This document shows, piece by piece, positions 1 through 7,227 of a stretch of DNA of 53,587 nucleotides. Position numbers and translations under genes: made by a program. Location: NCBI GenBank assembly GCA_025963715.1, contig JAOQAG010000033.1:1-53587 (forward strand). The letters run 5' to 3'. The notes under the pieces were generated by a model. That model was not told where the DNA came from. It searched no databases and worked only from the letters and a program-made list of their open reading frames with translations. Numbering within the stretch: the first letter of the stretch is position 1; every line of letters begins with the position of its first letter. The stretch comes from Bacteroidota bacterium. Lineage in GTDB: Bacteria; Bacteroidota; Bacteroidia; 2-12-FULL-35-15.

Positions 1-183
1 AACATTATTGTTTATGGAAACAGAAAGACTTTCTTAAGCTGTCAACCCGGGCTTGACCCGGGATCTGCCTATTAAGATCTGTTTAGGCGCTGCAAGTATT
101 TAACAGATCCCGGGTCAAGCCCGGGATGACAGCTTAAGAAAGTATTTCTGTTTCCATAAACAATAATGTTCTGCAACATAACC
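1..183. repeat. Large palindromic REP/MITE-like element, copy 1 (left end cut by window)
   Basis: Two arms of about 66 bases (roughly 1-66 and 105-170) are near-perfect reverse complements around a loop of about 38 bases. The inner core is CCCGGGCTTGACCCGGG. The right border CTGCAACATAACC (171-183) has its mirror GGTTATGTTGCAG missing on the left only because the window starts inside the element. Related copies lie at 1294-1508 and 53491-53587. The 293-525 stretch that follows holds only A/T-rich leader sequence and no gene that I can see. Confidence 0.85.
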
Positions 184-200
184 AAATTTTTTAATTACTA

Positions 201-292
201 CGTCATTGCGAGGGCTTTTCGCCCGAAGCAATCTCACACCAGTATATAATCTAGAATGAGATTGCTTCGGGCGAAAAGCCCTCGCAATGACG
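201..292. repeat. CGTCATTGCGAG palindromic (REP-like) element, copy 1
   Basis: A 92-base hairpin whose arms of about 36 bases start CGTCATTGCGAGGGCTTTTC and are reverse complements around a short variable loop. A second copy sits at 31511-31594. Elements with this CGTCATTGCGAG...AAGCAATCTC core are known, from memory, as widespread intergenic repeats in many bacterial genomes. Translation through it gives a spurious peptide of the kind often mis-annotated as a gene. Confidence 0.85.
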
Positions 293-525
293 TTTTTAAA
301 ATAATTTCTTTTCATGGTGCAAAGTTCCGGATACTTATTTAAAATAAATTCATCCTGTGTTCAGATCCGGCAAAACGTCTTTATTAATTTAAAAAATAAG
401 CTAAAAAACACTGTTCCGTTTTTAGATTTTTCAAACATGGCATCTTTTTTTAATTGAAAATCACATGCTTTTGTTTATCGAAGGCAATCGATCAGAAAAC
501 ATAACCAATTAAAAAAAATAAGATC

Positions 526-1272
526 ATGGCAAAAAAATCAAAAACTCCGGCAAAACCAAAAGCGAAAGTTGCTGCTAAGAAAGCAAAAGCACCGGTAAAA
601 AAAATGTCCGCTAAAAAAGTGGTTACAAAAAAAGTAACAATTAAGAAAGCAAAATCTGCTTCCAAACCGGTTGCTAAAAAAGTAGCTGCTAAAAAAATCA
701 CTTCAATAAAAGGTAAACTAAAAAGCATTGCTGCTAAAAAACTGAAAGCACCTGCAAAAAGTGCTGCAGTAAAAAAAAGCAAAGCAGTAGTTAAAAAAGC
801 TGCACCAGTAAAAAAGATAGCCGCAAAAAAAACAAAAGCGCCGGTTAAAAAAGTAGCACCTAAAAAAGTAGCTGCAAAAAAATCGGCTGCACCGGTAAAA
901 AAAGCAATCGTTAAAAAATCAACAGCACCTGTAAAAAAAGTAGCGGTTAAAAAACCGGCAGCACCTGCAAAACCACCGGTTAAAAAAGCGCCGGTTGCAC
1001 CGGTAACAGAACCTGCAAAAATACAACCTCATATCATTAACCCGGAAACACCTGCAAGCCCATTCCCTTCTCTTGAGCTTCATGGTGAAGATCTGCACCT
1101 GATCCCGAAAATCGGGGAGCAGCGCCCGATCACTACATTGGAAACGCATGAAGCCGAAAATAAATTTCATCAGCGTGAAGAAGTGACTTTTCACCAGGAA
1201 AATAAAAAAGTAAAACAAGCACTGTCAAAGAAAAACTCCATGCGGTTCAATCGTTTCAAGGGAAAAAATTAA
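526..1272 (+). CDS. Histone H1-like lysine/alanine/proline-rich protein
   Basis: 248 residues. Residues 1 to about 160 are almost only K, A, P, V, S and T, built from short units such as KKVAAKK and KAPVKK. This is the composition of bacterial histone H1-like C-terminal tails (Hc1/AlgP type), which bind DNA non-specifically and compact the nucleoid. Residues 165-248 are of ordinary composition, contain a run of Glu/His, and end in a basic tail (RFNRFKGKN); I do not recognise a domain there. There is no signal peptide, so it should be cytoplasmic. The start ATG follows an A-rich stretch with no Shine-Dalgarno, as usual for Bacteroidota. The gene stands alone between two copies of the same palindromic element. 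The name rests on composition only, so nucleoid function is an inference. Confidence 0.75.
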   Translation: MAKKSKTPAKPKAKVAAKKAKAPVKKMSAKKVVTKKVTIKKAKSASKPVAKKVAAKKITSIKGKLKSIAAKKLKAPAKSAAVKKSKAVVKKAAPVKKIAAKKTKAPVKKVAPKKVAAKKSAAPVKKAIVKKSTAPVKKVAVKKPAAPAKPPVKKAPVAPVTEPAKIQPHIINPETPASPFPSLELHGEDLHLIPKIGEQRPITTLETHEAENKFHQREEVTFHQENKKVKQALSKKNSMRFNRFKGKN

Positions 1273-1293
1273 ATGAAATCAGGAAATTTGTAA

Positions 1294-1508
1294 GGTTATG
1301 TTGTAGAACATTGTTGTTTATGGAAACAGAAATACTTTCTTCAGCTGTCATCCCGGGCTTGACCCGGGATCTGCCAATTAAGAACTGTGTAGACGCTGCA
1401 AGTATTTAGCAGATCCCGGGTCAAGCCCGGGATGACAGTATTATTTGTGAACGATGACAGTATTATTTGTGAACATTGTAAAAAAAAACATTTTACTACA
1501 ACATAACC
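1294..1508. repeat. Large palindromic REP/MITE-like element, copy 2 (complete)
   Basis: Bounded by inverted ends GGTTATGTTGTAG and CTACAACATAACC, with the CCCGGGCTTGACCCGGG core arms inside and the same loop orientation as copy 1. TAA occurs immediately outside both ends (1291-1293 and 1509-1511), compatible with a short target duplication but weak at three bases. The right arm carries a perfect tandem duplication of 22 bases (1431-1452 and 1453-1474). The 1273-1573 gap otherwise holds only the terminator at 1517-1546. Confidence 0.85.
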
Positions 1509-1516
1509 TAAATTAA

Positions 1517-1546
1517 AAAATGCACACCGGAATGATGTGCATTTTT
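1517..1546 (-). terminator. Bidirectional-looking intrinsic terminator after the kinase/receiver operon
   Basis: Perfect 10-base stem AAAATGCACA / TGTGCATTTT around a 9-base loop, with an A-tract on one side and a T-tract on the other. On the minus strand it lies 28 bases past the receiver gene's stop. The same stem and loop recur at 5791-5823 in the opposite orientation. Confidence 0.8.
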
Positions 1547-1573
1547 TCAATCTCTTCCTATTGAATTTTTATT

Positions 1574-1969
1574 CTAAAAATATTTTTCAATAATAATTTC
1601 CATTGCTTCTTTTGTCAATGGTTTTGTAATGTAATCCGAAACAAAATCCCAGTTTTTTGCTTTCGTAATGTCCTTACTATTTGCGGATGTAGAAAGCATG
1701 ATGATCACTGCTTTGCCCTGTAATTCCTTATTCAGGTGATTGTATTCTTCCAAAAATTCCCAACCGGTCATACCCGGCATATTAATGTCTAAAAAAATAA
1801 GATCGGATAAGGGATCCGTTTTTTCTTTCAGGTAACTCAATGCTTTTTTCGCTGAATTTTGAACGATCACCGTATTTGCCAGGTCGTTATCAATGATGGC
1901 CATTTCATGAAAAAAATTGTCGTCCTCATCATCATCCACCAGCATGATGCAGTTTAATTTATGTGTCAT
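1574..1969 (-). CDS. Single-domain response regulator (CheY-like receiver)
   Basis: 131 residues, a stand-alone receiver with no output domain. The acidic cluster is D12-D14, the phosphoacceptor is D61 in FLDINMPGMTG, the switch Ser/Thr lies in LSTSA (about 93-95), and the conserved Lys is K116 in TKP. It should accept phosphate from the kinase encoded just upstream. Start and kinase stop overlap as ATGA (1966-1969), so translation is coupled and a 1:1 partnership is likely. Single-domain receivers of this subtype (extended DDDEDD acid patch) are common in Bacteroidota and act through protein-protein contact; the downstream target cannot be seen here. Confidence 0.9.
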   Translation of the reverse strand: MTHKLNCIMLVDDDEDDNFFHEMAIIDNDLANTVIVQNSAKKALSYLKEKTDPLSDLIFLDINMPGMTGWEFLEEYNHLNKELQGKAVIIMLSTSANSKDITKAKNWDFVSDYITKPLTKEAMEIIIEKYF

Positions 1970-3462
1970 AGTGTTAAGATTGGTATTGTAAAATAAAACG
2001 TAGTTCCTTTGTTAAGCGCCGATTCCAGCCAGATCTCACCGTTGTGCAATTGCACTATTTTTTTGCAGTTTGCTAATCCGATCCCACTTCCTTCGTATTC
2101 TTTTTGTCCGTGCAGGCGCTGAAAAATATCAAATATTTTTCCAAAATAAACGGGATCAATGCCAATGCCATTATCTTTCACCGTAAATAACCATTTTCCG
2201 CCTTTTTCTTCTGCCGAAATATGGATCGTTGGCTTCCCATCGATCTTCTGAAATTTGATCGCATTGGTGATCAGGTTCTGAAACAGCTGATGCATTTCCG
2301 TTTCGTATACATTCAATACCGGCATTCCGGAAATTTCAATTGTTGTATTGGATGATCTGATCAATGTTTCATGATCTTCCATTACATCCTCCAATACTTT
2401 TTGGAGATCAACAGTTGCCAGCTTTCTATTATTACCGAGCTGTGAAAAAATCAGCAATGAATTGATCAGCTGGCTCATCCGCTTAATGGCATTGTTTACA
2501 GAGTGAATATATTTTCCGGCATTTTCATCCAGCTCTTCCAGGTATTTTTCTTCAAACAAATGCATGTAATTGGATACCGTGCGCAAGGGCTGTTGCAAGT
2601 CATGCGAGGCAATAAAAGCAAATTGTTCCAGCTCTTTGTTGAGCATGCTCATTTCCGTTGCCCGCTTTTCTTTTTCTTCATTCTGAAAAGCAAGCTCCAG
2701 GTTGGCAAGGATCAACTCTGCTGCGCGTTTTCCTTTTTCTTCATTTTGAAAAGCCAGCTCTTCATTGGCAATTACCAGTTCTGCCGCACGTTTTCCTTTT
2801 TCTTCATTCTGGAATAACAGCTCCTTATTTGCGATCAGCAACTCATCCGAGCGCTTTCCTTTTTCTTCGTTCTGGTACGCCAGTTCTGTATTTGCTACAA
2901 CCAGCTCAGCCGCACGCTTTCCTTTTTCTTCGCTCTGGAATAACAGTTCCTTATTTGCAATCATCAGCTCATCCGAACGTTTTTCTTTTTCCCCGTTCTG
3001 GTACGCCAGCTCTGTATTTGCAATACTTAGCTCATTGGCACGTTTTTCCTTTTCCGCATTCTGGTAAGCCAGCTCTTTATTGGCAATTATCAGCTCGGTA
3101 GCGCGTTTTTCTTTTTCTTCACTTTCAAATGCGTGTTCCTTATTGGCAATGATCAGTTCTGCTGCACGTTTTGCTTTTTCCTGGTTTTGAAACGCCAGCT
3201 CAATGTTGGCAATGATCAATTCTGCTGCGCGTTTTCCTTTTTCTTCGTTCTGGAAGATCAGCTCCTTATTGGCAATCATCAGCTCCGCCTCTCTTTTTGC
3301 TTTCTCCACATTTTGAAATGCCAGCTCTATATTAGCAATTACCAGTTCGGCAGCACGCTTAATTTTTTCTTTGCCTTCGTATGCAAGCAATTCTTTAGTA
3401 AGCTTTAATTCTTCAGCATATTTTTCAGCAATTGCATTGTCTGTTTTTTCCGCAGGATCCAT
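1966..3462 (-). CDS. Soluble sensor histidine kinase with a 12-unit coiled-coil repeat
   Basis: 498 residues. Residues 31-282 are twelve tandem units of 21 residues (pattern EEKGKRAAELIIANxELAFQN). They are followed at once by the HisKA segment with phospho-acceptor H287 in SHDLQQPLR, then HATPase_c with N-box NLITNAIKFQ, DNGIGID and GSGIGLANC motifs. No signal peptide, membrane segment, PAS or GAF domain is visible, so the kinase is cytosolic and its input is unknown. The 21-residue period is three heptads, which fits one long continuous coiled coil feeding into the dimerisation helices. Similar ANKELAFQNEEKEKR repeats are known in other bacterial kinases. It is the first gene of a two-gene operon with the receiver. 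Confidence 0.9.
   Translation of the reverse strand: MDPAEKTDNAIAEKYAEELKLTKELLAYEGKEKIKRAAELVIANIELAFQNVEKAKREAELMIANKELIFQNEEKGKRAAELIIANIELAFQNQEKAKRAAELIIANKEHAFESEEKEKRATELIIANKELAYQNAEKEKRANELSIANTELAYQNGEKEKRSDELMIANKELLFQSEEKGKRAAELVVANTELAYQNEEKGKRSDELLIANKELLFQNEEKGKRAAELVIANEELAFQNEEKGKRAAELILANLELAFQNEEKEKRATEMSMLNKELEQFAFIASHDLQQPLRTVSNYMHLFEEKYLEELDENAGKYIHSVNNAIKRMSQLINSLLIFSQLGNNRKLATVDLQKVLEDVMEDHETLIRSSNTTIEISGMPVLNVYETEMHQLFQNLITNAIKFQKIDGKPTIHISAEEKGGKWLFTVKDNGIGIDPVYFGKIFDIFQRLHGQKEYEGSGIGLANCKKIVQLHNGEIWLESALNKGTTFYFTIPILTL
2617..3372 (-). repeat. 63-bp imperfect tandem repeat (12 units) inside the histidine kinase
   Basis: Twelve in-frame units of 63 bases encode the 21-residue coiled-coil units. 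Units differ mostly at silent positions and at a few residues (K/I/E/T after AN, and Y or F before QN), so the array is not very recent. Copy number could still change by recombination without breaking the frame. Confidence 0.9.
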
Positions 3463-4127
3463 CTGTACGATTTTATTTTAAATTTCAGCATAACAACAAA
3501 AAAATGTATCAGTGGTTATGCAAACCCAATACAAATCGGTTCAGGATAAAGGAAGTAAACAGTAGTAAGATTAAAAACCGGTATGTATACTTTAGATATT
3601 CATGAAATGTACGACTATTTAACGTACAGGCCTGCTTCTATTTTTTTGTTTCCGTATGATCCGGATTGAATACAATCAAAAAAGATGCTCAGCCGGAGCG
3701 AAACAATACGGTGCGCTTTTCACCACATAAAACACAAAAGAAAACAGGAGGCAGGCCTTGCTATACTGCATGTTTTATCACTCCACAGGAGCGCATCCGG
3801 GAGAAACACACAGAAAATCATACAGCCTTTGCGTTCTTTGCGTCTCTGCCAGAAATTTTCACGAGCCTGCGGGTTTCCCATTAAGGGAAAATTTATTTCC
3901 CAATACGGGCACATTGCTTCCCTTTTGGAGATAAAAATAAATTTCCAAAAAGCAATGCACCGCTGTAACGCCCTCAAATTAACAAACACGCACATGGTAC
4001 ATGTATTGTTTAAAGCAGATCACAACCTTGCATACTTCTGTGCACCTAATCTCAAAATAAAGTAAAGCATACCCTCTCATCTTACAATTCATCTTGTGAA
4101 AATTCATTCACAAGCTAAACTAAACAC
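3463..4127. other. Gene-free divergent intergenic region
   Basis: 665 bases between the divergent kinase and DUF3494 genes. It must hold both promoters, although I cannot place them firmly. A stretch at about 3722-3750 (CCACATAAAACACAAAAG) is a degenerate relative of the ACCACATAAGGCACAAAG repeat family at 22.7 and 25.4 kb. The segment near 3830-3850 (TTTGCGTTCTTTGCGTCTC) is of a related low-complexity type. Around 3921-3960 there is an imperfect hairpin (CATTGCTT...AAGCAATG). Short open frames here look like chance. Confidence 0.6.
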
Positions 4128-5738
4128 ATGAAAAACAAACCACTTCAAGTATTTGCAATAGCAGCATTATTGCTAATACCCATCATCAATTTCGCACAAG
4201 CGCCCAACCTGGGAACAGCAGCAAATTTTGTTTTATTTTCCACCAACGGCGCTGTCACCAATTCAGGCATCTCGCATTTAACCGGTAATGTTGGCACTAA
4301 CAACGGTTCCAGCACCGGCTTTGGAAATGTGAACGGTGTTATGCACGATGGCGATCTTGCCAGCGGACAATGCGCTGCAGATCTGCTTACAGCCTACAAC
4401 CAGCTAAACAGCAGGGTTCCCGCATTTTTCCCGGCCTCCCTGCTCGGCAACGGACAAACCCTGAATGCAGGCGTTTATAAAATAACCGGTGCCACCACGC
4501 TTAATTTAAATCTGATCCTGAACGGACAAGGCGATCCCAATGCAGTATTTATTTTTCAGCTACAGGGATCTTTTTCAACCAATGCCAATGCAAAAGTAAA
4601 GCTCATCAATGGCGCGCAAGCCTGCAATGTTTTCTGGAAAGTGGAAGGACTTGTGAGCATGGCTGCAGGCACTACGATGCGTGGCACCGTTATCGCAAAC
4701 AATGCTGCCATCAACATGAATACAAACGATACACTGGAAGGCAGAGCGCTTTCTACCGCAGGCGCAGTAACGCTTGACGGGATCCTGGGATACACACCCA
4801 TTGGTTGTGGAAGCCCTGTACTTACAGGCCCAACCGCACCGGCACTTGCCTCTACGGAATGTTACGGAATTTTTTCTGCTAACGGAGCCGTTTCCAACTC
4901 AGGTATAACGCACGTTACCGGCGATGTTGGAACCAATACAGGTTTAACAACCGGTTATACAGCTGCCATGGTAACAGGTACCATTCACCCCATCCCCGAT
5001 GCTTCCACCGCCACGTGCGCTGCCGATCTGCTGAATGTATATAATTACCTGAACACATTGCCCTACGATATTGAATTGCTGTATCCCGCCCAGTTTGGGA
5101 ACAGTCTGGTGCTTACACCGCATACGTATTTATTAAATGCAGCCACTGTGTTTACAGATACGCTTTACCTGGATGCGCAGGGAAATACAAACGCGGTATT
5201 TGTGATCAAAATAAACGGCGCACTTTCTACCAGCACCTATTCAAAAGTGCTTTTGATAAATGGCACGCAGGCAAAAAATGTATTCTGGAAAGTTGAAGGC
5301 GCTGTCGGCATCAATAATTATTCGGTTTTTTGCGGAACAATTGTTTGCAACAACGGCGCAATGGGCGCATTAAATACAGGTGTAACGCTTAACGGAAGAG
5401 CGCTGACTACCGGTGGCGCATTAACAACTACGGCAGTTTCCACTACCATGGCAGCAGTATGCGTTCCGGCTGGAATTGAATTATACGGACTGGAAAATTC
5501 ATCCGTAAGTATTTTTCCAAATCCATTCAGCTCTTCTGTAAATATTGTTTTAAAAGAATGGCAGCTTACAAATTATCAGTTTAAAATGTACACTATTTTA
5601 GGTGCGGAAATAGTAACCCGGAATATTACCAACCAATCAACCACCATTGAAACTGCTGATCTTACACCCGGAATTTATTTTTACCGGATCATTCGTAACA
5701 ACACAGTAATTGCTTCGGGCAAACTAATTTCACAATAA
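4128..5738 (+). CDS. Secreted two-domain DUF3494 (ice-binding-like) protein with T9SS tail
   Basis: 536 residues. A Sec signal peptide covers about 1-23, ending ...NFAQA. Two DUF3494-type domains follow, about 26-225 and 245-445. Each starts with F(S/T)xNGAVxNSG and GxVGTN motifs, contains a CAADLL helix, and ends with the KVxLINGxQAxNVFWKVEG signature. The last ~75 residues begin SVSIFPNPFSSS and run to a GKLISQ end, a type A T9SS sorting domain, so the protein is expected on the cell surface or released. DUF3494 is the beta-solenoid fold of many microbial ice-binding proteins, but some members are adhesins, so ice binding is not proven. The gene is monocistronic, with a terminator at 5791. 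Confidence 0.88.
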   Translation: MKNKPLQVFAIAALLLIPIINFAQAPNLGTAANFVLFSTNGAVTNSGISHLTGNVGTNNGSSTGFGNVNGVMHDGDLASGQCAADLLTAYNQLNSRVPAFFPASLLGNGQTLNAGVYKITGATTLNLNLILNGQGDPNAVFIFQLQGSFSTNANAKVKLINGAQACNVFWKVEGLVSMAAGTTMRGTVIANNAAINMNTNDTLEGRALSTAGAVTLDGILGYTPIGCGSPVLTGPTAPALASTECYGIFSANGAVSNSGITHVTGDVGTNTGLTTGYTAAMVTGTIHPIPDASTATCAADLLNVYNYLNTLPYDIELLYPAQFGNSLVLTPHTYLLNAATVFTDTLYLDAQGNTNAVFVIKINGALSTSTYSKVLLINGTQAKNVFWKVEGAVGINNYSVFCGTIVCNNGAMGALNTGVTLNGRALTTGGALTTTAVSTTMAAVCVPAGIELYGLENSSVSIFPNPFSSSVNIVLKEWQLTNYQFKMYTILGAEIVTRNITNQSTTIETADLTPGIYFYRIIRNNTVIASGKLISQ

Positions 5739-5790
5739 TAAAACAGCTTTATTGTTTTCGAAAACAATAAATTTCTGTTAAATTTCAATA

Positions 5791-5823
5791 AAAATGCACA
5801 TCATTCCGGTGTGCATTTTTTTG
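5791..5823 (+). terminator. Intrinsic terminator after the DUF3494 gene
   Basis: Perfect 10-base stem AAAATGCACA / TGTGCATTTT, loop TCATTCCGG, then seven T. Stem and loop are identical to the minus-strand reading of the terminator at 1517-1546. The remaining 5824-6224 stretch has no gene that I can support and is A/T-rich towards its end. Confidence 0.85.
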
Positions 5824-6224
5824 TTCCCGGCCTTTCCGGTATGCCGTAAATACTGCAAAACTGCATAAAATCTTCCTGCCTGACAGGATCACCTCCAACT
5901 ACTCGCAAAAAACCAGCCTTGACTTTTAAATAAAAACGTTTTATATTTCCGCCGTAGAAAACCACCGGAGTAAATCTATAAATAAATAAACAGGACGAAA
6001 CGGACAAAAAAATTAAACAATTTCAGCAAGCTCCATTTTTTTAAATAAAAATGGAAAAGCGTTTTTATTCCTGCTAATACATTTCATTCGAAAAAAAAAT
6101 AAAAAATTTTTTCGGCGAAAATTTTATTCTACGAACACGCTTAAACTCTTTATTAAAAGGCAATTTAACGCCCATGTCCTATTCTCAAAAAATAGCTGTG
6201 ATCTGTTTTTTAACAACGCATGGA

Positions 6225-6257
6225 TTTGTTTTATTGATAAATAATGTTTTTACTTTG
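6225..6257 (+). promoter_or_regulatory. Candidate Bacteroidota-type promoter of the 105-residue protein gene
   Basis: TTTG at 6225-6228 and TTACTTTG at 6250-6257, separated by 21 bases, approximate the Bacteroidota -33 (TTTG) and -7 (TAnnTTTG) elements. Transcription would start near 6263, giving an A/T-rich leader of about 80 bases. This is a consensus match by eye only. Confidence 0.45.
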
Positions 6258-6345
6258 CCATGATCAAAATTATTTTTAGCATAAAAAATTTATAATTAAT
6301 CTTTTAGTAATCAACCCAATAATTAACCTTTAAAAACTTAAAAAC

Positions 6346-6663
6346 ATGACAGCAGTAGCAGGAGCACCATTCAGCAACACTTACGGACCACTTGTAATTA
6401 CAGGAACACCATCAACTACAGCACAATCTATTTTTGTGAGTGTAGCTATCAATGGAAGTGTTGTAACACAAAACAACCTTACACCACAAGCACCAAATTT
6501 GATTTGGACTAACTTACAGGTTGGAAGTGAAACTACATCCGGTAACGTGAGTGCGCTTTTTGCGACAGGTACTGATACCAACTCGCTTACAGCAAATTCT
6601 CTTTCCTGGAATTCACCACGCGGTGGAGCAGGAACAGGCAGTGGCCAGGTTGGTCAGTGGTAA
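6346..6663 (+). CDS. Small, almost charge-free protein of unknown function
   Basis: 105 residues, rich in T, S, G, N, A and V. Apart from M1 it contains no Met, no Lys, His or Cys, and only one Arg, one Asp and one Glu. It has three Trp, the last at the C-terminus (GQVGQW). Alternating polar/hydrophobic stretches suggest beta structure. I see no signal peptide or known motif. It has its own candidate promoter and a strong terminator (6674-6702) before the next gene, which suggests expression at a level different from the following operon. The composition would suit a self-assembling or surface-coating subunit, but that is inference. The reading frame is clean and the start follows AAAAAC, as in neighbouring genes. 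Confidence 0.75.
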   Translation: MTAVAGAPFSNTYGPLVITGTPSTTAQSIFVSVAINGSVVTQNNLTPQAPNLIWTNLQVGSETTSGNVSALFATGTDTNSLTANSLSWNSPRGGAGTGSGQVGQW

Positions 6664-6673
6664 TTCTTTTTGA

Positions 6674-6702
6674 GGGAGAGAAATTTTTTCTCTCCCTTTT
6701 TT
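6674..6702 (+). terminator. Intrinsic terminator after the 105-residue protein gene
   Basis: Stem GGGAGAGAAA / TTTCTCTCCC with a three-base loop, then six T. It lies ten bases past the stop codon and separates the small gene from the large operon; partial read-through could give a high-small/low-large expression ratio. Confidence 0.85.
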
Positions 6703-6750
6703 AACTTTTTCATTGCGGATTTTTTCAATTAAATAAATTCCAATAACTGA

Positions 6751-7221
6751 ATGAAAATCTTTTTTTCAATACTGTCCATCGCTCTCCTGAGCATACTGCC
6801 TTTTTCGGGCGGCAGTGTTGAAAATCGTTCTTCCCTACTCCCAGGTATAGGAATTAATAGTACTAACAGCTCCCTTTTCAATTCAAATGATACTGTCAGT
6901 AAAGGCATGCGAAATTTTGGGCCGTTTAAAGTAAAGTACGGCGTTACAAAAGCAGGCTATAAGCTCGACTGTACACTGATGATCGGCGGAGAGCTAGTTG
7001 GGTTGAGCACTTTAACAGCTGCAGCACCAAACTATCAATTCAATATCATTTCAAACACAAACAAAGCCTGGGGAACTTTCACAGTTGCTTATTATCCTCC
7101 TGACCAGGTATCTACACTTGAAGGCGACATTTATGTTGTTTCCGCAAACACAGATACCGTAAGGTTTAAAGGAACTGTAGCTGGTTGGTACACAACGCAG
7201 CAGATTGCTCCACAGCAATAA
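6751..7221 (+). CDS. Small secreted protein of unknown function
   Basis: 156 residues. The N-terminus (MKIFFSILSIALLSILPFSG) is a clear Sec signal peptide with no lipobox. The mature part contains a compact beta-rich region of about 95 residues (about 50-150) with motifs FGPFKVKYGVTK, LDCTLMIGGE and VAYYPPDQ. I do not recognise a family. It is the first gene of a run of co-directional genes with very short gaps (6 bases to the next), so it likely works with the 1219-residue protein. Export to periplasm or beyond is likely. Confidence 0.75.
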   Translation: MKIFFSILSIALLSILPFSGGSVENRSSLLPGIGINSTNSSLFNSNDTVSKGMRNFGPFKVKYGVTKAGYKLDCTLMIGGELVGLSTLTAAAPNYQFNIISNTNKAWGTFTVAYYPPDQVSTLEGDIYVVSANTDTVRFKGTVAGWYTTQQIAPQQ

Positions 7222-7227
7222 AAATTA

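Noticed and set aside
115-315. Open frame giving a 66-residue peptide (minus strand)
   Set aside because: It runs through two palindromic repeat elements; the peptide is a translation of the CGTCATTGCGAG repeat, a known type of spurious gene.
526-1272. Low-complexity KKA frame as non-coding simple repeat
   Set aside because: The frame is uninterrupted, has an ordinary-composition C-terminal 80 residues, and fits known histone H1-like proteins, so it was kept as a gene.
2617-3372. 63-base periodic repeats as a CRISPR array
   Set aside because: The whole period is coding and conserved at protein level; there are no unique spacers.
2503-3408. Several long plus-strand open frames opposite the histidine kinase
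   Set aside because: They are antisense to the 63-base coiled-coil repeat, which keeps several frames open; composition (Phe/Leu/Ser runs) is not protein-like.
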